Below, piece after piece: positions 8,858 through 17,690 of a DNA stretch of 64,000 bases. The notes under the pieces are model-generated. The model searched no databases. It was not told the DNA's origin and was given only the letters and a program-made list of their open reading frames with translations. The DNA comes from Pseudomonadota bacterium (lineage in GTDB: Bacteria > Pseudomonadota > Gammaproteobacteria > Burkholderiales > Thiobacillaceae), in contig JAJZPR010000012.1 of assembly GCA_021847835.1 (NCBI GenBank), positions 1-64,000 of the forward strand, written 5' to 3'. The first letter of the stretch is position 1; every line of letters begins with the position of its first letter. The position numbers were made by a program, and so were the translations under genes.

Positions 8858-10209
8858 TGGCCAAGGCCAAGACCCAATACACCTGCACCGAATGCGGCGG
8901 CAGTTCGCCCAAGTGGCAGGGGCAGTGCCCCGCCTGCGGCGCCTGGAACACGCTGGTGGAAACCGTGGTCGAGAAGGCCGCAGCCAGCCGCTTCCAGTCG
9001 CTCGCCTCGACGAGCGAGGTGAAATCGCTGGCCGAGGTCGAGGCGGTCGAGGACGAGCGCATTCCCACCGGCATCAATGAGCTCGACCGCGTGCTGGGCG
9101 GTGGCATCGTCAGGGGCGGCGTGGTGCTGATCGGCGGCGATCCCGGCATCGGCAAGTCCACGCTCTTGCTGCAGGCGCTGGCACACCTCTCCAGCCAGCT
9201 GTCCACGCTGTATGTGAGCGGCGAGGAATCCTCGCGCCAGGTGGCGTTGCGCGCCAAGCGCCTCAACCTCAAGGCGGACAACCTGCCGCTGCTGACTGAA
9301 ATCCAGCTGGAGAAAATCCTCGCCGTGCTGGAGGAGCGCAAGCCCCAGATCGCAGTGATCGATTCGATCCAGACCGTCTATTCCGAGGCCCTGCAGTCGG
9401 CGCCGGGTTCGGTGGCGCAGGTGCGCGAATGCGCGGCGCAGCTCACGCGCTATGCCAAGCGCAGCTCTACCGCTCTGTTCCTGGTCGGCCACGTCACCAA
9501 GGAGGGGGCGCTCGCCGGGCCGCGCGTGCTGGAGCACATGGTCGACACCGTGCTGTATTTCGAGGGCGACACCGGTTCGAGTTTCCGCCTGGTGCGCGCG
9601 TTCAAGAACCGCTTCGGCGCGGTCAACGAGCTGGGCGTGTTCGCCATGACCGAGACCGGCTTGAAGAACGTCACCAACCCCTCGGCACTTTTTCTCTCGC
9701 GCCATGGCCAGCCGGTGCCGGGCGCCTGCGTGGTGGTGACGCAGGAAGGCAGCCGGCCCTTGCTGGTGGAAATCCAGGCCCTGGTGGACTCCGCCTACGG
9801 CGGCAATCCGCGCAGGCTATCGGTCGGCCTGGAGAGCAACCGCCTCGCCATGCTGCTCGCGGTTTTGCACCGCCATGCCGGCGTGGCCTGTTTCGACCAG
9901 GACGTGTTCATCAACGCCGTGGGCGGCGTGAAGATCGCCGAACCGGCTGCCGACTTGGCGGTGCTGGCGGCGATCGTGTCCTCAATGAAGAGCAGGCCGG
10001 TGCGCGACAAGCTGGTGATCTTCGGCGAAGTCGGCCTGGCCGGCGAAATCCGCCCCGTGCAGCGCGGGCAGGAACGTTTGAAGGAAGCCGCCAAGCTCGG
10101 GTTCACCCACGCCATCATTCCGGCGGCGAACCAGCCCAAGAACAAGATCGCCGGCATCGAGGTGATCCCCGTCAACCGCGTGGACGAGGCGCTCGGCCAG
10201 CTGTTCTGA
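8857..10209 (+). CDS. radA: DNA repair protein RadA (Sms)
   Basis: Branch-migration helicase of recombination. The 450-residue protein has an N-terminal zinc finger CTECGGSSPKWQGQCPAC (residues 9-26), Walker A GGDPGIGKST near 98-107, the RadA-specific KNRFG motif (AFKNRFGAVNELG), and a C-terminal Lon-like domain ending near NRVDEALGQLF. All hallmark parts are intact. It is the last gene of the plus-strand run and converges with the SDR gene. Confidence 0.97.
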   Translation: MAKAKTQYTCTECGGSSPKWQGQCPACGAWNTLVETVVEKAAASRFQSLASTSEVKSLAEVEAVEDERIPTGINELDRVLGGGIVRGGVVLIGGDPGIGKSTLLLQALAHLSSQLSTLYVSGEESSRQVALRAKRLNLKADNLPLLTEIQLEKILAVLEERKPQIAVIDSIQTVYSEALQSAPGSVAQVRECAAQLTRYAKRSSTALFLVGHVTKEGALAGPRVLEHMVDTVLYFEGDTGSSFRLVRAFKNRFGAVNELGVFAMTETGLKNVTNPSALFLSRHGQPVPGACVVVTQEGSRPLLVEIQALVDSAYGGNPRRLSVGLESNRLAMLLAVLHRHAGVACFDQDVFINAVGGVKIAEPAADLAVLAAIVSSMKSRPVRDKLVIFGEVGLAGEIRPVQRGQERLKEAAKLGFTHAIIPAANQPKNKIAGIEVIPVNRVDEALGQLF

Positions 10210-10210
10210 A

Positions 10211-10250
10211 AGGCAAGCGATCCTGGTTGCCTCCGATTTTTATTTTTGAA
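10211..10250 (+). terminator. Weak possible terminator after radA
   Basis: AGGCAA / TTGCCT can pair around a 10-base loop and are followed, after four bases, by TTTTTATTTTT. The offset T-run makes it a weak candidate at a convergent gene junction. Confidence 0.4.
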
Positions 10251-10272
10251 TTTTGAGTTTTGATTTGCTTTT

Positions 10273-10297
10273 CCCCGTGTTCCCCGTGGTTAAACAG
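10273..10297. repeat. Single arm of a TTCCCCGTG repeat
   Basis: TTCCCCGTGTTCCCCGTGG has two copies of a 9-base unit, organised like the CACAGAG family but seen here as a single arm without its partner. Confidence 0.4.
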
Positions 10298-11048
10298 GTT
10301 TTTCCCCGGCGCACTCGATGATCTGCCCGCGCACCTCGCGGCTGTCGGGGCCCATCAGCCACAGGTACCAGGGCATCAGGTCGGCCGTTTGCGGCAGGGT
10401 GTCGGGGTCTTCGGCCGGGTGGGTCTTGCGCCGCAAGGGCGAATTGACCAGGCCTGGGATCAGGGTGTTCACGCGGATATGCGGGGTCTGTTCGAGTTCT
10501 TCGCTCAGGATCGTGGTCAGCGCATGCAGTCCCGATTTGGAAACCGCATAGCCGCCCCAGTAGGCGGCGGGTTTGTTGCCGTGGGTTTCGCCGGTGAAGA
10601 TCACCGAAGCGTCCGGCGCGGATTTCAAGAGCGGCAGGCAGGCGCGGGTCAACGCGAAGGGCGCGGCCAGGTTCACCTTCAGCAGCGTGTTCCATTGTTC
10701 CAAGGTTTGCAGGTGCAGCGGCGTCAGGCTGAAGAAGGCCGCGGCGCTGTGCAGGATGCCGTCCAGGCGCTTCAGGTGATAGGAAATGGTGCCGGCCAGG
10801 CGTTCGAAGCCGTCGTCGTCGGCAGCGGCGAGGTCGAAGGGGAACATCGCGGGTTCCGCGCCGCCCGCGGCGACGATCTCGTCGTATACGGCTTCGAGTT
10901 TCTTGTCGTTGCGGCCGAGCAGGGCGATCGTGGCGCCATGTTTCGCGTAGGCCAGCGCGGCCTCGCGGCCGAGGCCGGCGCCGGCGCCGGTCACCAGGAT
11001 GACGCGGTCTTTCAGGGCGTCGGGAGCGGATTGGGTGGGTATGGTCAT
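10290..11048 (-). CDS. Short-chain dehydrogenase/reductase (YciK-like)
   Basis: NAD(P)-dependent oxidoreductase of unknown substrate, 252 residues from the ATG at 11048. It shows the cofactor motif VTGAGAGLGREAAL and the catalytic YAVSK. At the position of the usual catalytic serine the sequence reads FTGETHG, so the serine appears replaced (threonine nearest). The start overlaps the hpnE stop as ATGA, so it is the last gene of the hpnC-hpnD-hpnE unit, but a role in hopanoid synthesis is only inferred from position. Confidence 0.85.
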   Translation of the reverse strand: MTIPTQSAPDALKDRVILVTGAGAGLGREAALAYAKHGATIALLGRNDKKLEAVYDEIVAAGGAEPAMFPFDLAAADDDGFERLAGTISYHLKRLDGILHSAAAFFSLTPLHLQTLEQWNTLLKVNLAAPFALTRACLPLLKSAPDASVIFTGETHGNKPAAYWGGYAVSKSGLHALTTILSEELEQTPHIRVNTLIPGLVNSPLRRKTHPAEDPDTLPQTADLMPWYLWLMGPDSREVRGQIIECAGEKPV

Positions 11049-12343
11049 GATGTGGCAAGCAGGGTTTGTGCGCATTGTACGCCGCTGCGTACTGCGCCTT
11101 CCAGGGTGGCGGGATAAGGGCCGTCGACGTAGTCGCCGGCGAGGAACAGGCCTGCGCAGGGCGTTTTGACAGCCGGCCTGAACATGTTCGGCACGCAGGC
11201 GAAGGTGGCGCGCTTTTCCGTGACGCGCCTGATGAGACGCGGCGGCGGCAGCGGGCCGAAGGACTGCTGCATGCGCGCATCGATTTCCCTGAGCCAGCGT
11301 GCATCATCCCATTCCAGATGCGGGCCGGAGGCAGAGGCTACGACCGAGATGGTGTTCGTCAGGCCCAGGCTGGCCTGCATGTCGAAAATGAACAGCGGCA
11401 CCGGTTCCACCCAGCCGATCAGGGGCGCGGGGAATTTCGGCAGGACGGGATACTCCGCGTACACGGTGAGAATGGGCTGGTAGCTGTATTTGTCGAGCTC
11501 GCACACCAGTGTCCGGCAATCATTCAGCGGCCTCAGCAAGTCGATGGCATGCGCGGGCGCGGTGGCGACGATGATGCGGTCGTGCAAGGCTTCGCCGCCG
11601 TCCCATAGCGCTTTCCATTGCGCACCGCTGCGCTGCAGGGCGGTGATGCGGGTGCGTGTCCTGACCGCGCCGCCGTCTTTCTCCAGCCAGGCGGCGGCAG
11701 GTTCGGGGAACAGGGCGGAGAGGTCGCGCGCGGGAATCAGGAAGTCGCTGTCGGCCGCCTTGCCGGTCAGCGCATCCTTCAGAACACGCGCGAACACGCG
11801 GAACGAGGCCTGCTCGACGGGTGTATTCAGTGCGGCCACGCAGATCGGTTCCCACAGATAGCGGCGTACCTTTTCGGGCTGTCCGGCGAGCGCTTCGGCC
11901 ACGGTAATGTCGGCCGTGGGCATGAAATCGATTTTTTTCAGCGCCTGAATGAAGCGAATGGCAGAGAATTTTTCCGACAGGACGAGGCCGCGCGCGAACA
12001 GCAAGGCGGCGGCCAGATGCAGCGGTGCCGGCAGTGGCTGTACGCGGATGGAAACGCCTTCGGGATAGACCAGCGCCAGCGGCAGGCGCAGGAAGCCGGT
12101 CCGGGAACTGCCGGGAGACACGGTTTCCATCAGGCGCAGGGTTTCGCCGTAGGCGCCGACCAGGAGATGCTGGCCGTTGTCGAGCGGCGGGCCGGCACTT
12201 GCATCCTGTGTGGAAGCCATGCGCCGTGCGCGCCCCCCTAGCACCTTGCCGGCTTCGTACACCGTGGCCCGGTGGCCTGCGCGCGTGAGCTCGACGGCGG
12301 CGGCGAAGCCGGACCAGCCCCCGCCGATGATGCCGATGTTCAT
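11045..12343 (-). CDS. hpnE: Hydroxysqualene dehydroxylase (FAD-dependent)
   Basis: Converts hydroxysqualene to squalene, the last step of the HpnCDE route. The 432-residue protein opens with the FAD-binding GIIGGGWSGFAAAVELTRAG and the follow-on VYEAGKVLGGRARR, and ends with the second FAD signature GLFLAGDYVDGPYPATLEGAVRSG (NAD(P)/FAD amine oxidase fold). It lies directly downstream of hpnD in the same direction, separated only by a CACAGAG repeat. Confidence 0.92.
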   Translation of the reverse strand: MNIGIIGGGWSGFAAAVELTRAGHRATVYEAGKVLGGRARRMASTQDASAGPPLDNGQHLLVGAYGETLRLMETVSPGSSRTGFLRLPLALVYPEGVSIRVQPLPAPLHLAAALLFARGLVLSEKFSAIRFIQALKKIDFMPTADITVAEALAGQPEKVRRYLWEPICVAALNTPVEQASFRVFARVLKDALTGKAADSDFLIPARDLSALFPEPAAAWLEKDGGAVRTRTRITALQRSGAQWKALWDGGEALHDRIIVATAPAHAIDLLRPLNDCRTLVCELDKYSYQPILTVYAEYPVLPKFPAPLIGWVEPVPLFIFDMQASLGLTNTISVVASASGPHLEWDDARWLREIDARMQQSFGPLPPPRLIRRVTEKRATFACVPNMFRPAVKTPCAGLFLAGDYVDGPYPATLEGAVRSGVQCAQTLLATS

Positions 12344-12360
12344 TGAAACTTCACTTCAAG

Positions 12361-12478
12361 CCACAGAGGGCACAGAGAACACAGAGAGGGCTTCACCCGC
12401 GAATCACCAAGGACATAAGCTGCCAGGTAAATCATGGTTATCAGAGAGGCCGTTGCTTTTCCTCTGTGATCTCTGTGG
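12361..12478. repeat. CACAGAG-type intergenic inverted repeat, copy 2
   Basis: The left arm CCACAGAGGGCACAGAGAA continues into a third CACAGAG unit; the right arm is CCTCTGTGATCTCTGTGG. A 60-base centre separates them. It occupies the hpnD-hpnE gap. Confidence 0.85.
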
Positions 12479-12497
12479 CTGATTAGCTTTTGAAAGT

Positions 12498-13331
12498 TCA
12501 TGCGAAGGTCATGGCCTTCCAGGCCAGCCACAGCTTCCTGAGCGGGGTGAGGGAGGTTTTTCCGTCCAGCACGCGGAAGCCGTCGCGGCGGATTTCTTCC
12601 AGCAGGGTTCGATAAATCGCCGCCATGGCGAGCCCGGCGCGCTGGGCTTTGCGATCTTCCTTCGGCAGCCAGGCGAGCGCGCGTTCGTAGGCTTCGGCTG
12701 CACGCCGGTATTGGAACTGCATCAGTTTCTCGAAGCGTTCCGAATGCTGGCGGTTGAGAATCTCGGCTGGCTTCACACCGAACTGATCGAGTTCGGCGAG
12801 CGGCAGGTAGATGCGGCCGCGTCGCGCATCCTCGCCCACGTCGCGGATGATGTTGGTGAGCTGGAAGGCAAGCCCGAGTTCGTGCGCGTATTTCAGTGTC
12901 TCGTGGTTGCGGTAGCCGAAGATTTCCGCCGCGACCTGGCCGACCACGCCGGCGGCGCGGTGGCAATAGAGCAGCAGCGACTTGTAGTCTTCATAGCGTT
13001 GCTGGTCGAGGTCCATTTCCATGCCCTCGACGATTTCCTCCAGCCATTCGCGGGGGATGTTGCGGCTGCGCACCATCGGCAGCAATGCCTGGGTGACGGG
13101 ATGCTCGGGATGGTCTTCGTACAGGCGCGCGAGTTCCGTGCGCCACCAGGCGAGCTTGATGCGCGCCACCTGCGGATCGCTGCACTCGTCGACCACGTCG
13201 TCGAGTTCGCGGCACAGCGCATAAAAGGCGGTGATGCCCGCGCGCACCTCCGGCTTCAGCGCGCGGAAGCTGTAATAGAAGCTGGAGCCGCTGGCGGCGG
13301 CCTTTTCCTGGCAGTACTGGTCGGGCGTCAT
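12498..13331 (-). CDS. hpnD: Presqualene diphosphate synthase
   Basis: Condenses two farnesyl diphosphates to presqualene diphosphate. The 277-residue protein has both Asp-rich motifs of the squalene/phytoene synthase family: LCRELDDVVDEC near residue 44 and TNIIRDVGEDARRGRIYLP near residue 160. The SSFYYSFRAL start motif is also typical. It lies between hpnC and hpnE, the conserved order; hpnC ends 2 bases upstream. Confidence 0.94.
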   Translation of the reverse strand: MTPDQYCQEKAAASGSSFYYSFRALKPEVRAGITAFYALCRELDDVVDECSDPQVARIKLAWWRTELARLYEDHPEHPVTQALLPMVRSRNIPREWLEEIVEGMEMDLDQQRYEDYKSLLLYCHRAAGVVGQVAAEIFGYRNHETLKYAHELGLAFQLTNIIRDVGEDARRGRIYLPLAELDQFGVKPAEILNRQHSERFEKLMQFQYRRAAEAYERALAWLPKEDRKAQRAGLAMAAIYRTLLEEIRRDGFRVLDGKTSLTPLRKLWLAWKAMTFA

Positions 13332-13333
13332 GT

Positions 13334-14224
13334 TTATCTTTTGAATAGCGCGCGCAGGATGATAACAGCCCAGTCCCAGGCATTGAGCCTGACCCGGCGC
13401 TTGAGCGGCGCCAGCGGGTCGTTGTGCAGCTTTCGCAGGATGCGGTCGCCGCCGGCGATGATCATGCGCGTCTCGAAACCGATGCGGTCGGGCAAAACCA
13501 GGCCCAGCGGCGCGCTGGCCTGCAGCATGTTGCGTACGCGTCTGATCTGATCGTGCATGAAGCTGCGAAAGCGATCCTCAGGCGAGGAAACCGAGGACAC
13601 GACCGGAATGCCGCCCAGGGGGGCGAGTGCGGGCTTCCATGCTTCAGGGACGGCTTCGCCGCACAGCATGCCCAGCAGCGCATCGGACAGGCCTGCACGC
13701 GCAAGCTCGTCCTGCGGCAAATACACGCGGCCTTTGCGGTAGTCGATGGCGACATCCTGCAGGAAGTTGATCAGCTGCAGGCTGCTGCAGAGGGCATCCG
13801 AATAGGCGAGATGGCGGGCATCATTGTCCTTGAACAGGGCCATGAGCAGGCGTCCCACCGGATTGGCCGAGCGCCGGCAATAGTCCATGACTTCGCCGAA
13901 ATCTGCATAGCGGGTCTTGGTCACGTCCTGGCGGAAGGCCGAGAGCAGATCATGCAAGGGTTGCAAGGGCAGCTGATGTTCCTTCGCCACGGCCACGATA
14001 TCATCGAACAGCTTTCCCTCCACGGGCCGGCCGTGGCGGATATTGTCCAGCTGTGCCGCATAGGCATCCAGTGCCGCGATGCGCTCGGCTGCCGGCGCAT
14101 CGCCCTCGTCGGCGAAATCGTCCGCGGTTCTGGCAAAGGCATAAATCACCTCCACGGGATGACGCAGACGGGCCGGCAGCACAAATGACGCGACAGGAAA
14201 ATTTTCGTAATGATCAACCGGCAC
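13334..14224 (-). CDS. hpnC: Hydroxysqualene synthase
   Basis: Rearranges presqualene diphosphate to hydroxysqualene. The product shows VDHYENFPVASFVLPARLR at the N terminus, the first Asp motif YAFARTADDFADEGD, and the second motif LINFLQDVAIDYRKGRVYLP. The GTG at 14224 is chosen because homologs begin just before DHYENFPVAS. The open frame continues upstream only because it reads antisense through tRNA-Leu. Predicted length is 296 residues. Confidence 0.92.
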   Translation of the reverse strand: MPVDHYENFPVASFVLPARLRHPVEVIYAFARTADDFADEGDAPAAERIAALDAYAAQLDNIRHGRPVEGKLFDDIVAVAKEHQLPLQPLHDLLSAFRQDVTKTRYADFGEVMDYCRRSANPVGRLLMALFKDNDARHLAYSDALCSSLQLINFLQDVAIDYRKGRVYLPQDELARAGLSDALLGMLCGEAVPEAWKPALAPLGGIPVVSSVSSPEDRFRSFMHDQIRRVRNMLQASAPLGLVLPDRIGFETRMIIAGGDRILRKLHNDPLAPLKRRVRLNAWDWAVIILRALFKR

Positions 14225-14357
14225 GGGGAAAATGGGTCGGAGAAGGAGTCGGAAAGCTTGCGAAAAGGACTGAATGGCTGGCCGCACCGGCTTGATTATA
14301 TTACTATTGCCGGCCCCAAACCGGTTTGCCGACAGCCTCGCAAGCCGGCCCACTAGC

Positions 14358-14442
14358 GCGGAAGTGGCGGAATTGGTAGACGCACTGGATTTAGGTTCCA
14401 GCGCCGCAAGGCGTGGGGGTTCGAGTCCCCCCTTCCGCACCA
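14358..14442 (+). tRNA. tRNA-Leu (anticodon TAG)
   Basis: An 85-base class II tRNA with acceptor GCGGAAG/CTTCCGC, anticodon stem CTGGA/TCCAG around loop TTTAGGT, a CGCC-GCAA-GGCG variable arm, T-stem GGGGG/CCCCC and encoded CCA. It lies divergently upstream of hpnC. Confidence 0.97.
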
Positions 14443-14547
14443 GGTTCGACCATCTTGCCCATGCCCGCCACGTCGCCGGAAAATGCGGCATTTTTCCATA
14501 TCATTCACGGCTTGCCGCACGAACTTGAACCCGATCATCAAGTTGCA

Positions 14548-14574
14548 TAAAGTTTGTTGCGCCACGGCCGATAA
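14548..14574 (+). promoter_or_regulatory. Sigma-28 (FliA) promoter upstream of the PhnD-like gene
   Basis: TAAAGTTT, an 11-base spacer, then GCCGATAA reproduces the enterobacterial FliA consensus (TAAAGTTT-N11-GCCGATAA) at every position. The expected transcript would start near 14582, about 100 bases before the ATG of the binding protein. Recognition by the host FliA is inferred; no flagellar gene is in the window. Confidence 0.8.
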
Positions 14575-14683
14575 CAGTTCGTTTCGTGCTGCTAGGGAAT
14601 CAGCCGGCAAGGCATGCGCCCCGCAGCATCAATTCGGCGCCAGCTGCTCAAGTCTGGCAAACTCAACACACATCCGGAAAAAC

Positions 14684-15565
14684 ATGGTACGACATCCAAA
14701 TCTGTTGAAAGCGCTTAGCCTGGCTGCCATGATTGCGCTGCCGGCCATCGGGCATGCAGTGGAGTATCGGTTGGGCATATTTGCCGGCAGTGCCAGCAGG
14801 GAAAGCCAGGCTGAACTCAAGGCGACTTTCGAACCTTTGGCCAGCTATATCGCCAAGGCGAGCGGCGCGAACGTCAGGATCGAAATCAGCCAGAGCTTCA
14901 GGAACATGGATCGCCGCGTGAAATCGGGCCGCTATGCAATTCTGCTGTCGGCGACCCAGTTCACTGCCGACAGCATCGAGAAAGGCTACGAGCCGGTGGC
15001 CAAATGGGACAAGCCGCTTTATGGCGTGTTCGTTGCGCCCGTGGACAAGCCCTACAAGCGCATTGCCGATCTCAAGGGGCAGCGGGTGGGGATCGTGGGA
15101 CGCGAGATCGTTACCGGCCCGCTTTGCCTCAACGCCCTGAACAAGGGTGGATTGCGTGCCGACAAGGACCTGGCCTATGTCTACGAAGGCGAGTTCCAGG
15201 ATGTGATGTCCCGCCAGTTGATGGAGAACATGCTCGATGCGGCCTGCCTGGGCCCGGGCCCCTGGAAAGCGCTGAACGAGCAGGCGCCGGGCAAATTCAA
15301 GGTGCTGGCCGAAACCATCAAGGTGCCGGGCTTCGCATTCAGCATCGACGGCGACCTGAGCCCGCAGGAAAAGGGCAAGCTGAAGGCGATTCTCGTCGGT
15401 ATCGGCAAGACCCCCGAGGGCAAGCGTGCCCTGGCTGCGATCAGAGGCAGTGCGGTAGGGGCAACCGATACGGAGCCGACTTCGGCAAAGGAATATGCCG
15501 ATGCCAGGCAGGTGCTCGTAGACAACAAGAAACTGTATGACGCGCAGATCCCGAAGCAAAAGTAG
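14684..15565 (+). CDS. PhnD-like periplasmic substrate-binding protein
   Basis: The 293-residue protein starts with a signal peptide (LLKALSLAAMIALPAIGHA) and continues as a phosphate/phosphite/phosphonate-binding domain: YRLGIFAGSASRESQAELKA, then the first-lobe segment FEPLASYIAK, the two-lobe hinge DLKGQRVGIVG, and AACLGPGP. No ABC permease or ATPase gene is adjacent, so it is probably a stand-alone sensor-type binding protein rather than a transporter component. It has a sigma-28 promoter match upstream, which suggests co-expression with motility and chemotaxis genes. A strong terminator follows. Substrate is unknown. Confidence 0.85.
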   Translation: MVRHPNLLKALSLAAMIALPAIGHAVEYRLGIFAGSASRESQAELKATFEPLASYIAKASGANVRIEISQSFRNMDRRVKSGRYAILLSATQFTADSIEKGYEPVAKWDKPLYGVFVAPVDKPYKRIADLKGQRVGIVGREIVTGPLCLNALNKGGLRADKDLAYVYEGEFQDVMSRQLMENMLDAACLGPGPWKALNEQAPGKFKVLAETIKVPGFAFSIDGDLSPQEKGKLKAILVGIGKTPEGKRALAAIRGSAVGATDTEPTSAKEYADARQVLVDNKKLYDAQIPKQK

Positions 15566-15583
15566 AACACGGGACAGCCGAAT

Positions 15584-15611
15584 AAATGGCCCTGGCAAGG
15601 GCCATTTTTTT
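15584..15611 (+). terminator. Rho-independent terminator after the PhnD-like gene
   Basis: AAATGGCCC / GGGCCATTT around a TGGCAA loop, followed by a run of seven or more T, ends the single-gene unit. Confidence 0.9.
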
Positions 15612-15909
15612 CGCCGGCTTTTCGAGACCCGCAATCCGACACGGTGGAGGGTCGGTTACTGCGACAACGAAGCGGCCTGCGAGCTCCTCCTTGCCTGTAG
15701 AGAGCCGTAATCTGCGCGCTGGATCGCCGGACACTCATTTCTCCGAAGTCGATCGTGAGTCTATAAGCAGTTTTGCAGGCTTCGGGGAAATCCTCAACAG
15801 AGAGTATGAGACCGACGCGCATATCTACCTTTTTGAAGAATCATAGGCGCTTATTTTCGGCTCCCCTCAACAGCCAGAAACGTCGGGTTCGACACTCGGG
15901 GAAGCACGT
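15612..15909. other. Intergenic stretch with no convincing gene
   Basis: A plus-strand frame reaches a stop at 15846 (its last residues are DAHIYLFEES) but has no ribosome binding site, overlaps the terminator and has no recognisable domain; it may be a decayed gene end. It separates the core block from the minus-strand AraC cassette and may mark an insertion boundary. Confidence 0.4.
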
Positions 15910-16854
15910 TCAGGATTTTCCGCGCCTCGACGTTGCGCTCGATGCAGCCGCTCTGTTTGCCTCTTGGCGGCATATGGCACCGATCGCTGCGGCTGCAAGC
16001 ACGAGGACAACGCCGCTGAACTGGTATACCGACAAGCGTTCACCGGTTACAACAAGTCCCAGAGCGACTGCCACCACCGGCTCGGTTGCGGCAAGGAGTG
16101 TTGCCAGAGACGCCGGTATGCGCCGAAGCCCTTCCGTGTAGGCCAAATAGGCCAGGAACGTTGGGAAGACTCCGGCCGCCAGTAGAACGAGCCAGTCCCC
16201 CGGGCCCATCGAGATGAGCCGATCGCCACCCCCATCCAACCAAGCGACCGCGGTGAGGATAAAGCTGCCGGTTCCGAACGAGTAGAGCAGCATTGTCGAT
16301 GATGCACAATCGCGGAGAAGAAGTTTGCCAAGAATGCTGAACAAAGCGTAAGCCAGGGCAGCGCCAAGACCCAATAGTAATCCAGCGGTGGGAACGCTCA
16401 GGCTGAATCCAGCTGGATTCGTGACCGCGAGAGCCACACCCATCACTGTCAAGGGCACGGCCACGTAGACGCGTGCCGGATGACGTTCACGCAGCAGAAG
16501 ATATCCTAGAACAGCGCTCCACGCCGGAGCACTGTAGAGCAGTGCCACCGCGAGCGCGATCCCAACCTGCGCGATCGCGCCGAAGTAGAGGAGGTTGTAA
16601 AGCGCCACGGCGATCAGCCCGTGCAACGCCAGCAACGCCCGTTGGCGTGGTGTCAGCCGGATATTCTCCGGTTTGAAGATGACTGCGATCACTGCAAAGC
16701 CGATCCAGGCCACCGTGACGCGCGCGGCCGCGACATCAATGGGATCGAGGCCCGCTTCATAGAGAGTGGTCGCGAAGACGCCGAGTGTTCCCCAGGCGCT
16801 CGCACCGAGGGTGATCAACAGAACCCCTGCTGCTCTTTCGGTGACCACGATCAA
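15910..16854 (-). CDS. EamA/DMT-family transporter
   Basis: Inner-membrane protein of 314 residues with about ten transmembrane helices in two EamA repeats (roughly residues 10-140 and 155-290). Family features are ASAWGTLGVFA in helix 1, LYSAPAWSAVLGYLLLRER closing repeat 1, and LAATEPVVAVALGLVVTGERL closing repeat 2. The TTG start overlaps the methyltransferase stop (TTGA), so translation is coupled. Members export small metabolites or amino acids; the substrate here is unknown. Confidence 0.88.
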   Translation of the reverse strand: MIVVTERAAGVLLITLGASAWGTLGVFATTLYEAGLDPIDVAAARVTVAWIGFAVIAVIFKPENIRLTPRQRALLALHGLIAVALYNLLYFGAIAQVGIALAVALLYSAPAWSAVLGYLLLRERHPARVYVAVPLTVMGVALAVTNPAGFSLSVPTAGLLLGLGAALAYALFSILGKLLLRDCASSTMLLYSFGTGSFILTAVAWLDGGGDRLISMGPGDWLVLLAAGVFPTFLAYLAYTEGLRRIPASLATLLAATEPVVAVALGLVVTGERLSVYQFSGVVLVLAAAAIGAICRQEANRAAASSATSRRGKS

Positions 16855-17594
16855 CAGGGTTTGCGCGCGAGCAGAATGAGAATCTGGCCGCGGAGCCTCG
16901 GGAAAAATCCCCGGAGCTGTGCCTCCAGCAGGGCCAGACGCTCAAGGGGTCCAGCCGGTTCACCCGCGCAGCAATCAATGAGTCGGCGGATCGCTGCGGT
17001 CGGCAAGAGAACCGCGTAGGCGTGCCTTTCGAGCACCAGCCCGGCCTCCGTGACGAGCCTGACGATGCCCTCAAGATCGAAACTTCTCTCCGAAAGATAC
17101 GAGTTATGGGCATCCGTGTTCACGGTAAGAAAATCTACCTCCATAGATCGAGGCTGCCAATTGGAGAGCAGCACTACACCGCCGGGCGCCAGCACGCGAC
17201 GAATCTCGGCCAGTGCTCGATCGGGTCGCGTAATGTGGGCGAGAGTCCCCATCATGCAGGAAACGAGCCCGAATGCTGCGTCGGGGAAGTTCATGTCTTG
17301 CGCGTCCATCTGGCGGACGCGGGAGCCGTTAATTCCGTAGTTTGCGAGGTTGTTTCGTGCGATCTCGATCGCTTCCGCGGAGACATCGATTCCATGGGCG
17401 AGGTAGCCGAAGCGATGGAACGCCAGCACGTAGCGGCCTGTTGCCGTTCCGACATCCAGGCTCGCCCCGCAGTGAGGAAGGTCTCGCACGAGGTCGAGCG
17501 CCGCGGCGTACTCCAAATGCTTCTTCGCTTCGTCGATGTCCGAACCTCGATCATAACGTTCATACCATGCGCGGTCGTAAGCAATTACCTCCAT
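16851..17594 (-). CDS. Class I SAM-dependent methyltransferase
   Basis: The 247-residue protein has the SAM-binding motif I LDVGTATGRYVLAF near residues 45-58, the acidic residue of motif II (GIDVSAEAIEIA), and VLAPGGVVLLSNW in the post-motif III position. It belongs to the Methyltransf_11/25 group acting on small molecules. It is coupled to the EamA exporter gene and lies 96 bases downstream of an AraC regulator on the same strand, suggesting one unit that modifies and exports a small molecule. Substrate unknown. Confidence 0.85.
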   Translation of the reverse strand: MEVIAYDRAWYERYDRGSDIDEAKKHLEYAAALDLVRDLPHCGASLDVGTATGRYVLAFHRFGYLAHGIDVSAEAIEIARNNLANYGINGSRVRQMDAQDMNFPDAAFGLVSCMMGTLAHITRPDRALAEIRRVLAPGGVVLLSNWQPRSMEVDFLTVNTDAHNSYLSERSFDLEGIVRLVTEAGLVLERHAYAVLLPTAAIRRLIDCCAGEPAGPLERLALLEAQLRGFFPRLRGQILILLARKPC

Positions 17595-17690
17595 GTGCGG
17601 CCCTCCCTGGTCCTTTGCCGGGTCTATCCTAGGCGCGGGACGGATGGCTGACTTGCGCGGGCGTGACGGGTATTTGCTCGAATCTCGCCA

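Noticed and set aside
14225-14491. N-terminal extension of hpnC reading GGLEPPRLAALEPKSSAS
   Set aside because: This is the antisense translation of tRNA-Leu, a common artefact; conserved HpnC sequence starts at the GTG at 14224.
15586-15846. Plus-strand frame ending DAHIYLFEES as a gene
   Set aside because: It begins in the terminator of the previous gene, lacks a ribosome binding site and has no recognised domain; at most a relic.
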